Shown: positions 8,372 to 15,028 of the stretch, piece after piece
Layout of the letters: each line of letters opens with the position of its first letter
Position numbering within the stretch: position 1 is the first letter of the stretch
Source of the DNA: JAQICB01 sp046482735
Lineage (GTDB): Bacteria > Bacteroidota > Bacteroidia > Bacteroidales > UBA1715
DNA length: 17,687 nucleotides
Assembly (NCBI GenBank): GCA_046482735.1
Contig: JAWOEL010000074.1
Span: 1-17,687 of the forward strand
Direction of reading: 5' to 3'
Position numbers and translations under genes: made by a program
The notes under the pieces: generated by a model
The model's input: the letters and a program-made list of their open reading frames with translations, nothing else
The model's database searches: none
What the model was told of the DNA's origin: nothing

Positions 8372-8491
8372 TCAAATTGAATTAACATCCGGTTGTTTTT
8401 CAATTTGAGGAAATGCTGATTCAACTTCTGTTCTGCATGCAAAACATATAATTGTCCCCAAAACTATATAAAAAAGTATTCTACAGTTCAT
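8372..8491 (-). CDS. Probable 39-aa lipoprotein
   Basis: The frame starts at ATG 8491, inside the last codons of the upstream barrel gene (GGATGAACTGTAG), and ends at TGA 8374-8372. The peptide begins MNCRILFYIVLGTIICFAC: one or two polar residues, a hydrophobic stretch and then a Cys at residue 19 preceded by CFA. This resembles a lipoprotein signal with a permissive lipobox. The mature part would be only about 21 residues and rich in polar residues (RTEVESAFPQIEKQPDV). The overlap suggests translational coupling to the barrel gene. It could be a genuine small lipoprotein or the stump of a longer one, because no homologous frame follows. Confidence 0.45.
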   Translation of the reverse strand: MNCRILFYIVLGTIICFACRTEVESAFPQIEKQPDVNSI

Positions 8492-9029
8492 CCTCTTTAT
8501 ACCATGAATATGTGAAACCAAATTTCAATGAGGGGGAAAACTTGTAATATCCATTGCCATATTTATTTCCTTCAATAAAAACCCCCAACTTATTGTATAA
8601 AGTAATAGAAGTTCCTATGCCAAAATGATACGTATTTATAAATAATTTGGGCTTTTGTGTTATATAAAATTTTTGTATATAAAAATCTATACCTAATGGT
8701 ATATACACGTCTATACGACTTTTTTTGTTTTTTAAAAAAAATGGAAGAATATGAAATTTCTGTTGTAGTGAAATAATATTATGTGGAAAAGCTGTATATT
8801 GAAAACAGTATTCCAGTTTTTCTGATATTCCTATACCATATTGTAAAGACACTTTTTTTATATGAAAATAAGAAGTGTCTATATCTCCAAAACCATAAAC
8901 ACTGTTAAAAGATTTATATTTGAGACTAGAATAACCTAGTTGTAATTTATTTCGATTTTGAATATAGTTTTCTTGCCCTATACATAATAATGGGGTTAAG
9001 GATAAGATTAAAAAAAGAAGTTTTTTCAT
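8481..9029 (-). CDS. Small secreted beta-barrel-like protein, paralog 1
   Basis: The 182-aa protein has a clean signal peptide (MKKLLFLILSLTPLLCIGQ). Its body consists of alternating hydrophobic and polar strands and ends in an aromatic-rich strand (FGFTYSWYKEDEL), as expected for an outer-membrane beta-barrel or a related periplasmic beta protein. It is related to the products of 10905-11441, 11515-12066 and the pseudogene 12070-12621. All share a central motif, here FHILPFFLKNKKSRIDVYIP, followed by a strand with GVF(I/A/G). I do not recognise a named family. It is separated from the upstream gene fragment by a strong palindrome (9065-9099) and overlaps the small lipoprotein ORF at its 3' end. 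Confidence 0.65.
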   Translation of the reverse strand: MKKLLFLILSLTPLLCIGQENYIQNRNKLQLGYSSLKYKSFNSVYGFGDIDTSYFHIKKVSLQYGIGISEKLEYCFQYTAFPHNIISLQQKFHILPFFLKNKKSRIDVYIPLGIDFYIQKFYITQKPKLFINTYHFGIGTSITLYNKLGVFIEGNKYGNGYYKFSPSLKFGFTYSWYKEDEL

Positions 9030-9064
9030 GTTCGATCTTAATATTAAATTGATTGAAGTTGATA

Positions 9065-9099
9065 AATACTACCAAATGAATATTTCATTTGGTAGTATT
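9065..9099. repeat. Perfect 16-bp inverted repeat with 3-nt loop
   Basis: Left arm AATACTACCAAATGAA (9065-9080), loop TAT and right arm TTCATTTGGTAGTATT (9084-9099) are perfectly complementary. It starts 13 bases after the stop of the truncated gene at 9113 and about 36 bases before the barrel gene start at 9029. The position fits a terminator for the fragment. However, no U-run follows on that strand, so an operator or RNA-processing site is also possible. Confidence 0.75.
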
Positions 9100-9112
9100 C
9101 CTAGAGTGTTTT

Positions 9113-9670
9113 TTAAAATAATTCAGTATTATAGTTAATTTCAGCTTTGCCAGTTTTATCAGATTTTGCCCAACTATTAGAACAAGCAAGATGCCAATGC
9201 GACATATATAATGATGGAGAGTAATTAAGCGGTGTGCGTCCAAAATCTCTTATTAGATATAATAAACCTCCAGAATTATCTATAGACCCAGATGCACTAT
9301 AAGTTTTTGAACGAATCCAAGGGCTATGAAAATTGCAATCATATTTTATTTTATAATCACATGAAACATCTCTTTTAGTTGTGTACCAAATACCAAGTAT
9401 TCTTATATAAGGCTTTGCTTCGGCCCATAATTTAGGGTAATTGTAATACGCTCCTCCTCCATTTGGAATAAATTTAATTGTAAAATCCATCATAATTCTA
9501 TTTCTTATTCTATGCCTACCATCGGTATCTCTTCGCTCAATAAGGTATCTTTCGTCATATCCGGAAATGTATATGGAATGCATAGGAACTTTATAAATAT
9601 CATCTTTTAAAAGTGATGGATTATTTGATGATTTAAACTTCTCACCAATATATGAAGTGTAATTATTTTT
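9113..9670 (-). pseudogene. 5'-truncated gene of unknown function
   Basis: The first in-frame ATG is at 9583 and gives 156 aa (MHSIYISGYDERYLIE...). The same frame stays open upstream for 29 more protein-like codons to an in-frame TGA at 9671-9673, with no start codon there. This suggests that the original N-terminus is missing. The product is rich in Tyr, Trp, Asn and Gly with several Cys residues (VSCDYKIKYDCNF, LACSNSWAK) and has no signal peptide in the retained part. I do not recognise the family. The break coincides with a plus-strand terminator-like hairpin at 9673-9699 and lies about 240 bp from the insertion sequence, which points to a rearrangement. A functional 156-aa protein starting at 9583 cannot be excluded. 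Confidence 0.5.
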
Positions 9671-9672
9671 TC

Positions 9673-9699
9673 AGTCATGGTTACTGCCATGGCTTTTTT
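9673..9699 (+). terminator. Orphan rho-independent terminator
   Basis: AGTCATGG (9673-9680), loop TTACTG and CCATGGCT (9687-9694) form an eight-pair stem with one G-T wobble. TTTTT follows directly on the plus strand. This is a good intrinsic terminator, but no plus-strand gene lies upstream of it. It abuts the point where the minus-strand fragment loses its reading frame. Confidence 0.55.
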
Positions 9700-9726
9700 G
9701 TTTTATGGAGGAAAACAAAAAAACTT

Positions 9727-9757
9727 AATATTTCTAATTCCTCGAATTAAAAATATT
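9727..9757. repeat. AT-rich interrupted hairpin
   Basis: AATATTT (9727-9733) pairs with AAATATT (9751-9757), and inside it AATTC (9736-9740) pairs with GAATT (9744-9748) around the loop CTC. It lies in the non-coding stretch between the truncated gene and the insertion sequence. That stretch otherwise shows only AT-rich DNA without a coding frame. Confidence 0.5.
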
Positions 9758-9945
9758 CATAGATATAATTATGTCTGGTTTTTAACTCTTTTTATAGTTA
9801 GTAACGATTTTTGCTGAATATAAAATTTATTATTTTTGGTATGTTTTATTTCACAAAATTAAAATTGTTTTTTTTATTTCCAAAAAATAAAATAATAATA
9901 ATTTAATTAATTATCCGTAATTACCCATAATTCAAAAAAAATACT

Positions 9946-9953
9946 TATATTTG
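9946..9953 (+). promoter_or_regulatory. -7 element TATATTTG for the transposase
   Basis: TATATTTG is a perfect TAnnTTTG match. It covers the possible TTG start at 9951, so transcription would begin near 9960. This favours translation from ATG 9969. No TTTG is seen at -33. Confidence 0.45.
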
Positions 9954-9968
9954 AAAAAAATATATGAT

Positions 9969-10877
9969 ATGAATTTATTTAGTTTTACAACACATTTTAG
10001 CAGCGAAGAAGCCTGTAGACATCACTTTAAAGAAGAAAGAGATAAAATTGGCGTTGTATGTAAAAAATGCGGTTGCACCGAACATTTTTGGATTCAAAGT
10101 CGTTGGAGTTATGAATGTAAAAGTTGTAGAAGCAGAACCTCATTAAGAAGCGGCACAATAATGCAAAGTTCAAATCTTTCTTTTTTGATATGGTATAAAA
10201 CAATGTTTTTAATGAGTGCTACCAAAAAAGGTTTTTCTACTAAAGAAATACAAAAGCAACTGGGTTTAAAACGCTACGAACCTGTATGGGCAATGGTTCA
10301 TAAACTTCGCAAAGCGATGGGAAACAGAGATGCAAAATATACTTTAGAAGGTATGATAGAATTTGATGAAGGATATTTTACCGTTGAATCCTCGGAAATT
10401 GAAAAATCAAAAGGGAATCGAGGTCGTGGAGCTGCCGGAAAAAAGAATGTGGAAATCATGGCAGAATCTATACCATTAGAAGATGTTGAAACCGGAGAAA
10501 AATCAAGCCAATGTAGATACTTTAAAGCAAAGGTGTTAACAGGTCATGAAAGTGAAGAAATTAATAATTTGGTAGCAGAATCATTTGATGAAAAAAGTAT
10601 TGTGTTCACAGATAAAAGCACATCCTATATTGATATTTCAAACTTTGTAGAACTTCATGTAATGGAGAAATCAGACAAACAAACGACAAAAGAAACTCTG
10701 CGATGGGTACATATTACCATAAGTAATGCAAAAAGAAATTTACTTGGAAATTACCATAAAATAAAAGGAAAGTACTTGCAATTATACCTTAATGAGTTTG
10801 TATACAAATTAAACAGACGGTATTTTGGCGATAAAATCTTTGATAGGCTTGTTATTGCTAATATTACTGGGTTATGA
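9969..10877 (+). CDS. IS1595 (ISXO2-like) family transposase
   Basis: The enzyme catalyses cut or copy transposition of the surrounding element through a DDE/DDN RNase H-like domain. Residue numbers are from ATG 9969 (302 aa). A frame-extending TTG at 9951 exists but overlaps a promoter element. A zinc ribbon uses Cys31, Cys34, Cys50 and Cys53 (CKKC...CKSC). The catalytic domain shows IEFDEGYF (Asp133), VFTDKSTSY (Asp215) and ISNAKRNLLGNYHKI (Asn253 as the third catalytic position). The conserved end YLNEFVYKLNRRYF follows. Length and motif order are complete, with no frameshift, so it may be active. Confidence 0.92.
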   Translation: MNLFSFTTHFSSEEACRHHFKEERDKIGVVCKKCGCTEHFWIQSRWSYECKSCRSRTSLRSGTIMQSSNLSFLIWYKTMFLMSATKKGFSTKEIQKQLGLKRYEPVWAMVHKLRKAMGNRDAKYTLEGMIEFDEGYFTVESSEIEKSKGNRGRGAAGKKNVEIMAESIPLEDVETGEKSSQCRYFKAKVLTGHESEEINNLVAESFDEKSIVFTDKSTSYIDISNFVELHVMEKSDKQTTKETLRWVHITISNAKRNLLGNYHKIKGKYLQLYLNEFVYKLNRRYFGDKIFDRLVIANITGL

Positions 10878-10904
10878 TTCTTTGCGGATAATCAAATAAA
10901 GTTA

Positions 10905-11441
10905 TCATAAAACAACGTTAATACCACCAAATAAATATGGTTTAAATTGTTTTTGAACTTTATTTTCAAAAATATAATTAGCAAAAACACCTATATTTTT
11001 ATATATGTTTAGTGAAGTGCCGATTCCACCAAAATATTCAGGATAAGATTCATTTTCCACAATATTATTCGGATGAACTAATGATGAAATTCCGATACCC
11101 AGTGGCACATATACATCACATCGGCTTTTTGTATCAATAAATATTGGTAACAGATGTACTTTAGCACTTATTCCGAAAGTATTATAAGCGGAATTAAGTT
11201 TTCTGAAAGCATCATGATATAATGATTTACTACCAAAAACACCTATTTCTATTAGCGTATTAATTGAATATGCTGCTTCTAATTTTATAGAATAAAATGT
11301 ATATTTTTTATTAAAATAGGGTTGATATGGTTCCTCTTTAATATTAATTGAAGATTGAATCCTTATTTTATTATCATCCTTTGTCTGACTAAAACAGAAA
11401 AGAGAGAGCGAAAGAAATAATAGCACTAAAACTTTTTTCAT
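10905..11441 (-). CDS. Small secreted beta-barrel-like protein, paralog 2
   Basis: The 178-aa protein has a signal peptide (MKKVLVLLFLSLSLFCFSQ). The family's central motif follows as VHLLPIFIDTKSRCDVYVPLG, then GGIGTSLNIYKNIGVFANYIFEN. The body is rich in short beta strands with aromatic residues. It is the member closest to the insertion sequence: the right terminal repeat ends 12 bases from its stop codon. The DNA encoding its signal peptide, plus about ten bases of leader, is nearly identical to that of the next gene upstream (11515-12066), while the mature parts have diverged. Function is not recognised; an outer-membrane or surface location is inferred. Confidence 0.65.
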   Translation of the reverse strand: MKKVLVLLFLSLSLFCFSQTKDDNKIRIQSSINIKEEPYQPYFNKKYTFYSIKLEAAYSINTLIEIGVFGSKSLYHDAFRKLNSAYNTFGISAKVHLLPIFIDTKSRCDVYVPLGIGISSLVHPNNIVENESYPEYFGGIGTSLNIYKNIGVFANYIFENKVQKQFKPYLFGGINVVL

Positions 11442-11514
11442 AGTTTATCGAATTACTATAATTCTATAAATATTTGAACTAATTTGTCTTACCCGGTTAT
11501 AGCTATATTGTTTT

Positions 11515-12066
11515 TTACTTAAAATAATACACAAGTCCATATTTTGTGAAAATTCCAAAATCATCATTATCAATTGCAAACTGTTTGTGAATTTCAATAC
11601 AAGCATTTAAGTTATCATAAAAGTTTATTTGTATTCCCACACCTGAAACAACACCATCATAGAAAAATAATTGATCATTAATTGCGGTGTAATGTATGAG
11701 ATTTAATAACACCGGAATGTAGAATTTTATTCTCATATCTTTAGTTGAAAAAAGTGGGTTAAGATAAAATTGTTGATTGACAGCAAGAAAATAATCATTC
11801 AAAAAACTATATCTTGATGACCTGAACCCTACTCCTATAGACGTTTCTAAAAAAGGAGAGTATAAGAAATGAAAATTAAGGCCTCTGTATTTTTGTATAA
11901 TCGAATAATTTAAACTATTATTTTGAAATGCAGTATCATTCAATTCATATGTTATTTCCTTTTTCGAATTTGAAATAGATAAGCCAAAAATGTTCTTTTC
12001 TTTTGTGGTTTGACTAAAACAACAAAGAGAGAATGAAAGAAATAGTAGCACTAAAACTTTTTTCAT
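11515..12066 (-). CDS. Small secreted beta-barrel-like protein, paralog 3
   Basis: The 183-aa protein begins MKKVLVLLFLSFSLCCFSQ, a signal peptide almost identical to that of paralog 2. The central motif is more divergent (FYLNPLFSTKDMRIKFYIPVLL). The protein ends GIFTKYGLVYYFK, with an aromatic residue near the C-terminus as in outer-membrane barrels. Its start codon is three bases after the stop of the nonsense-interrupted paralog upstream (12070), so the two were once one operon. It has no recognised family name. Confidence 0.65.
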   Translation of the reverse strand: MKKVLVLLFLSFSLCCFSQTTKEKNIFGLSISNSKKEITYELNDTAFQNNSLNYSIIQKYRGLNFHFLYSPFLETSIGVGFRSSRYSFLNDYFLAVNQQFYLNPLFSTKDMRIKFYIPVLLNLIHYTAINDQLFFYDGVVSGVGIQINFYDNLNACIEIHKQFAIDNDDFGIFTKYGLVYYFK

Positions 12067-12069
12067 AGT

Positions 12070-12621
12070 TTATATTATGTTTTTATCCCACGAATATGAT
12101 ATACCGAGTTGTAAATATGGTTTGTATTCATAGGCAAAAAGGTGAATATAATATTCACCAAAAATACCCCATTTTTTCGAAAAATTGTACAAAGTTCCCA
12201 AACCAAATCGAAATCCATGATGTACAAATCGGGGTTCATCATCATCTTTGTATTTATTCTTTGAAAAATAAAACAGACTATATCCAATAGGAATATATAT
12301 ATCTGCTCGCAGGTTTTTAGTATCAATAAAATTTGGGAGGATAAAGAGTTTTTGTTGAATGTTTATATTAATGCCGGCATGTCCAAAAAGTTGTGCTATA
12401 GAAATATTTGAAGCATATTTTTTATAGTAAAATATATTATACTGAACTTCAAAAGTCTTGAATTTGTATGCAATAGTTGTATCATATTCCGGAATATGTG
12501 CATTGCATCTCCTGTTTTCAAATCCGCATTGTAACGAAAACTTGTCAACAGCTTGTATTTCTTACACATGAGCTGTACAATCGTATATAATTAATAGTAT
12601 AAAAAAAAGATGTTTTGTCAT
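12070..12621 (-). pseudogene. Beta-barrel-like paralog 4 with a nonsense codon
   Basis: Reading the minus strand from ATG 12621 gives a signal peptide MTKHLFFILLIIYDCTAHV. It is then interrupted by TAA (plus-strand 12562-12564) and continues in the same frame for the full length of the family: EIQAVDKFSLQCGF, QQKLFILPNFIDTKNLRADI, YIPIGYSLFYF, WGIFGEYY and a final YLQLGISYSWDKNII. With the stop replaced by one codon the product would be 183 aa, the length of paralog 3. The TAA falls where a Gln is expected at the cleavage site, so one C-to-T change (CAA to TAA) explains it. No in-frame Met follows, so restart is unlikely. Confidence 0.8.
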
Positions 12622-12648
12622 ATAAATATAATAAACACAATACCCATG

Positions 12649-12656
12649 CCCCCCCC
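12649..12656. repeat. Run of eight C (eight G on the minus strand)
   Basis: Eight consecutive C residues in very AT-rich DNA, between the stop codon of the metallo-hydrolase gene and the start of the pseudogene at 12621. Such G/C runs can slip during replication. Its position in the leader of the barrel-gene cluster makes it a possible switch site, which is speculation. Confidence 0.5.
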
Positions 12657-13441
12657 TAAAACTCTTTCACCGTTCCGGTTGTAAGGTATGTTGCCCCTAA
12701 TTGTTGAAACAGTACCGATAAAGCCGGCAGTTCGGTGCAGTGTGACGGGTGGAGGTGTTGTATGTGTTCTGATTGTAAATAGTCAACTGTTTTGCGGGTT
12801 TGTTCGTCGTCTTTTTTGAGGTGAAACCCACCAACAACAGCATGTACCGTAGAAACGCCCGTTATCTGTTTTGCATATTCTATTGTGTTGCAAATGCCGG
12901 CATGGGCACAACCCGAAATAACACTGAGCGATGAATCATGAACAATTGCTATCGCAGAATCGTCGGGCACAAAATCAGCTTTTTTGTCTTCGGTAATGAA
13001 TGACGTTGTGCCTGCTTCAAAATTATTTGTACGGGGAACTTCGCCTAAAAAAAAGATAGAATCTGTTATCTTGTATGGTGCAGAGCTTTCGATTAGTTCA
13101 AACGATGCCGCAATTTCTTCCCGTGAACGGTTGAGACCAATGTATGAATTATCCCGTTCGCGGTATCGTTTCATAAACGAAGAAGGGTGCGTAATAAGCT
13201 TTTTGTTATTGATATGTTGCAGTCCGTTACCATGGTCCCAGTGACCGTGACTGAGCACAATATAATCAATCTTTTCGCTGAGCGAATATCCTAATCTGTC
13301 GGCATTTTGTAAAAACACATCACTGTGTCCGGTGTCAAACAGAATGCAGGTATTGTTAACTTCTATGAGATACGACAAGCCGTGTTCGGCTAAAAATGTA
13401 CCACCTGCGTGGTTGTCGGTTAATACGGAAAGACGAAACAT
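12656..13441 (-). CDS. MBL-fold metallo-hydrolase, COG1237 type
   Basis: This 261-aa protein belongs to the metallo-beta-lactamase fold. The metal-binding motif is SHGHWDH (His65, His67, Asp69, His70), preceded by LFDTG (35-38) and followed by SGCAHAG (175-181), GGFHL (203-207) and HPSHCTE (230-235). The SGCAHAG and PSHCT motifs are characteristic of the COG1237 group. Archaeal relatives in that group are annotated as dihydropterin-ribofuranosyl-aminobenzene-phosphate synthases; bacterial members have no settled substrate. It lacks a signal peptide and is probably cytoplasmic. Its DNA is visibly GC-richer than its neighbours, about half G+C in places, which suggests recent acquisition. An operator-like palindrome lies in its leader. 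Confidence 0.9.
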   Translation of the reverse strand: MFRLSVLTDNHAGGTFLAEHGLSYLIEVNNTCILFDTGHSDVFLQNADRLGYSLSEKIDYIVLSHGHWDHGNGLQHINNKKLITHPSSFMKRYRERDNSYIGLNRSREEIAASFELIESSAPYKITDSIFFLGEVPRTNNFEAGTTSFITEDKKADFVPDDSAIAIVHDSSLSVISGCAHAGICNTIEYAKQITGVSTVHAVVGGFHLKKDDEQTRKTVDYLQSEHIQHLHPSHCTELPALSVLFQQLGATYLTTGTVKEF

Positions 13442-13444
13442 GTT

Positions 13445-13461
13445 ATATCTTTTTTAGATAT
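13445..13461 (-). promoter_or_regulatory. Leader hairpin next to the metallo-hydrolase start
   Basis: ATATCT (13445-13450), a five-base loop and AGATAT (13456-13461) form a perfect six-pair hairpin ending three bases before the ATG at 13441. It may hide the ribosome-binding region. Confidence 0.4.
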
Positions 13462-13474
13462 GAGAATATTCTCA
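13461..13474. promoter_or_regulatory. Perfect palindromic operator candidate
   Basis: TGAGAATATTCTCA is a perfect 14-bp palindrome just downstream of the -7 element at 13479-13486. This is where transcription should start and where a dimeric repressor would block it. The regulator is unknown. Confidence 0.5.
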
Positions 13475-13478
13475 ATAA

Positions 13479-13486
13479 CAAATGTA
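13479..13486 (-). promoter_or_regulatory. -7 element TACATTTG for the metallo-hydrolase gene
   Basis: On the minus strand TACATTTG matches TAnnTTTG. It lies 37 bases upstream of the start codon. No clear TTTG is at -33. Confidence 0.45.
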
Positions 13487-13560
13487 CAGAAATGTATCGC
13501 AATTTGTGTGGTTTTTGAGGGTTTTTATGGTTGTTCAGGAATGTATCTATCACCCATTAT

Positions 13561-15027
13561 TTATAAACCCAATAATCGTCGACATTCATTTGTTATATCA
13601 ATAATTTCATATGTTTTGTAAAGGCAGGTGTTTTGATAGTTTATATGTGAGTGATATTCTTGTAAATCTGCAAATGGTAATGATTTCATTTTTGTAAGAA
13701 TTGCTAATGTCTCATTTGTTTCTTCTTTCCATTTATTCAAATCGCTTATAGTAAGAAGTTTCGCTCGATACAGGTTTCTGAATTTCATCAAGGTTTCAAC
13801 TTTATCTGCTGCTTGTTTTTGTAGTTTTTTATATTGTTTAACCGAGCTGTTCATTTTGGATATGATTGATATATCATTTTGTGCTAAATGCTCAATTATT
13901 ATTGGAGTGCCAATTGTTTTTTGGTTCTTATAACGTATTATGATTTCACCCTCTTCTTCGTATATGTTTCCTCCAGCTGCCTCAATGTGTGTTTTGGCAA
14001 AATGGTATTTTTTTTCTTCTGCACATTCCGATAAAAAGTTGCATGGAGTATAAAAAAGCTGTTGTGTTTGCATATCTTTAAATATATATCCTTGTGTTGG
14101 TTGATTGCTGTATGATGCGATATATTCTGAAATTTCTCTCTGTATAGATGGTTTATCCAGTAGCACTCGTAAGGAGTCAGATAGAATAATTTCATTTTTT
14201 ATAAATTGATGTTTCGTGGTATTAATTAATGAATAGCTTTCTTGTAACGGGGTATAGGTGTTCGGGAAAAGTTTTGCTAATGTAAGTGTGTCTATGTAGA
14301 GTATTTTTCTTTCAATTTTTTCTCCCGGCATAAATTCATACACACATTCAGTAATATTATTAATTCGTATGTGATGTTTTAAATCTGACTTTTCCCGAAA
14401 ATGTTCTGTGTGTATTTCTGAAATTGAATCTCGTGATGTTCCGAGTGTTGAAATTTTTTTGTTCTTTTCTTCTCTTAATGCAGAATTGTGTTGTAAAAGA
14501 GAATCAAGTATGATAAGGTTACTTTTGGTGTTTTTTATGTGTATTCCATATATATCGCTATTGCTTTCCGCAAAAGAAATAGAGGTTCTTTGTAACTCAT
14601 CGTTTCCCATACGAATGTATTGGAGAATGTTATTTGTGTTTCGGTTAAACACATGAGATGAATTATGTTGTTTCAATGCCTCATTGAAATGTTTTTGTGC
14701 TGTATTCAGATTTTTTCTGTCGTATTCAGATAATAGCTTCGACTCATAGCTGGTTTGTATGTGTTGAATTGAATCGTTAAGTAGGGAAAGGTTTTTTTCT
14801 GAATGGTTTAGTAAAGCTGAAATTGAATCTATTTTATTCGTGAGCACAACATATTCTTTATTTGTAATTTTTTCAAAACTATATGTGTGAGTGTGTATTA
14901 CTGAATCACGAAGATAAAACACATCGCAATTACAAACTGAATCGGTGACAATAAATTCTGTTTCGTTTTGTGCAACTGCCCAGTTGCTAATTATTCCAAA
15001 GACTATATATACACATGCTTTTTTCAT
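13561..15027 (-). CDS. Secreted coiled-coil protein of unknown function
   Basis: I place the start at ATG 15027, which gives 488 aa. It begins a clear signal peptide (MKKACVYIVFGIISNWAVAQ) and comes one base after the stop of the upstream gene. The frame also stays open 21 codons further, but that stretch overlaps the upstream coding region. The mature protein starts NETEFIVTDSVCNCDVFYLRD and is dominated by heptad-like Leu/Ile-Ser-Asp stretches (for example LSLLNDSIQHIQTSYESK), predicted coiled coil. A middle section has Tyr/Phe/Pro-rich segments, and a helical C-terminal region contains repeated Lys-Leu-Gln patterns. No lipobox is present. It is the last gene of the operon with two P-loop proteins. 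No family was recognised. Confidence 0.7.
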   Translation of the reverse strand: MKKACVYIVFGIISNWAVAQNETEFIVTDSVCNCDVFYLRDSVIHTHTYSFEKITNKEYVVLTNKIDSISALLNHSEKNLSLLNDSIQHIQTSYESKLLSEYDRKNLNTAQKHFNEALKQHNSSHVFNRNTNNILQYIRMGNDELQRTSISFAESNSDIYGIHIKNTKSNLIILDSLLQHNSALREEKNKKISTLGTSRDSISEIHTEHFREKSDLKHHIRINNITECVYEFMPGEKIERKILYIDTLTLAKLFPNTYTPLQESYSLINTTKHQFIKNEIILSDSLRVLLDKPSIQREISEYIASYSNQPTQGYIFKDMQTQQLFYTPCNFLSECAEEKKYHFAKTHIEAAGGNIYEEEGEIIIRYKNQKTIGTPIIIEHLAQNDISIISKMNSSVKQYKKLQKQAADKVETLMKFRNLYRAKLLTISDLNKWKEETNETLAILTKMKSLPFADLQEYHSHINYQNTCLYKTYEIIDITNECRRLLGL

Positions 15028-15028
15028 A

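Larger units (their letters stand above)
9910..10892 (+). mobile_element. IS1595-family insertion sequence
   Basis: A transposase gene fills the element. Imperfect terminal inverted repeats lie at 9910-9930 (ATTATCCG...CATAA) and 10872-10892, the latter being TTATG...CGGATAAT. About 16 of 21 positions match, including the outer eight and inner five. The right repeat overlaps the transposase stop codon. No clear 8-bp target duplication is visible next to these ends, so the exact ends may differ by a few bases or the flanks may have decayed. It sits between members of the barrel-protein family and on the opposite strand to them. Confidence 0.6.

Noticed and set aside
9902..9909. Target-site duplication flanking the insertion sequence
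   Set aside because: The eight bases outside the left repeat (TTTAATTA) and right repeat (CAAATAAA) do not match.
9951..9968. TTG at 9951 as the transposase start
   Set aside because: The TTG is part of a perfect TAnnTTTG promoter element, so the transcript would begin downstream of it; ATG 9969 is preferred.
12075..12326. 83-codon minus-strand frame starting at 12326
   Set aside because: It lies in a different frame from the clearly homologous barrel pseudogene 12070-12621 and its peptide has no family similarity.
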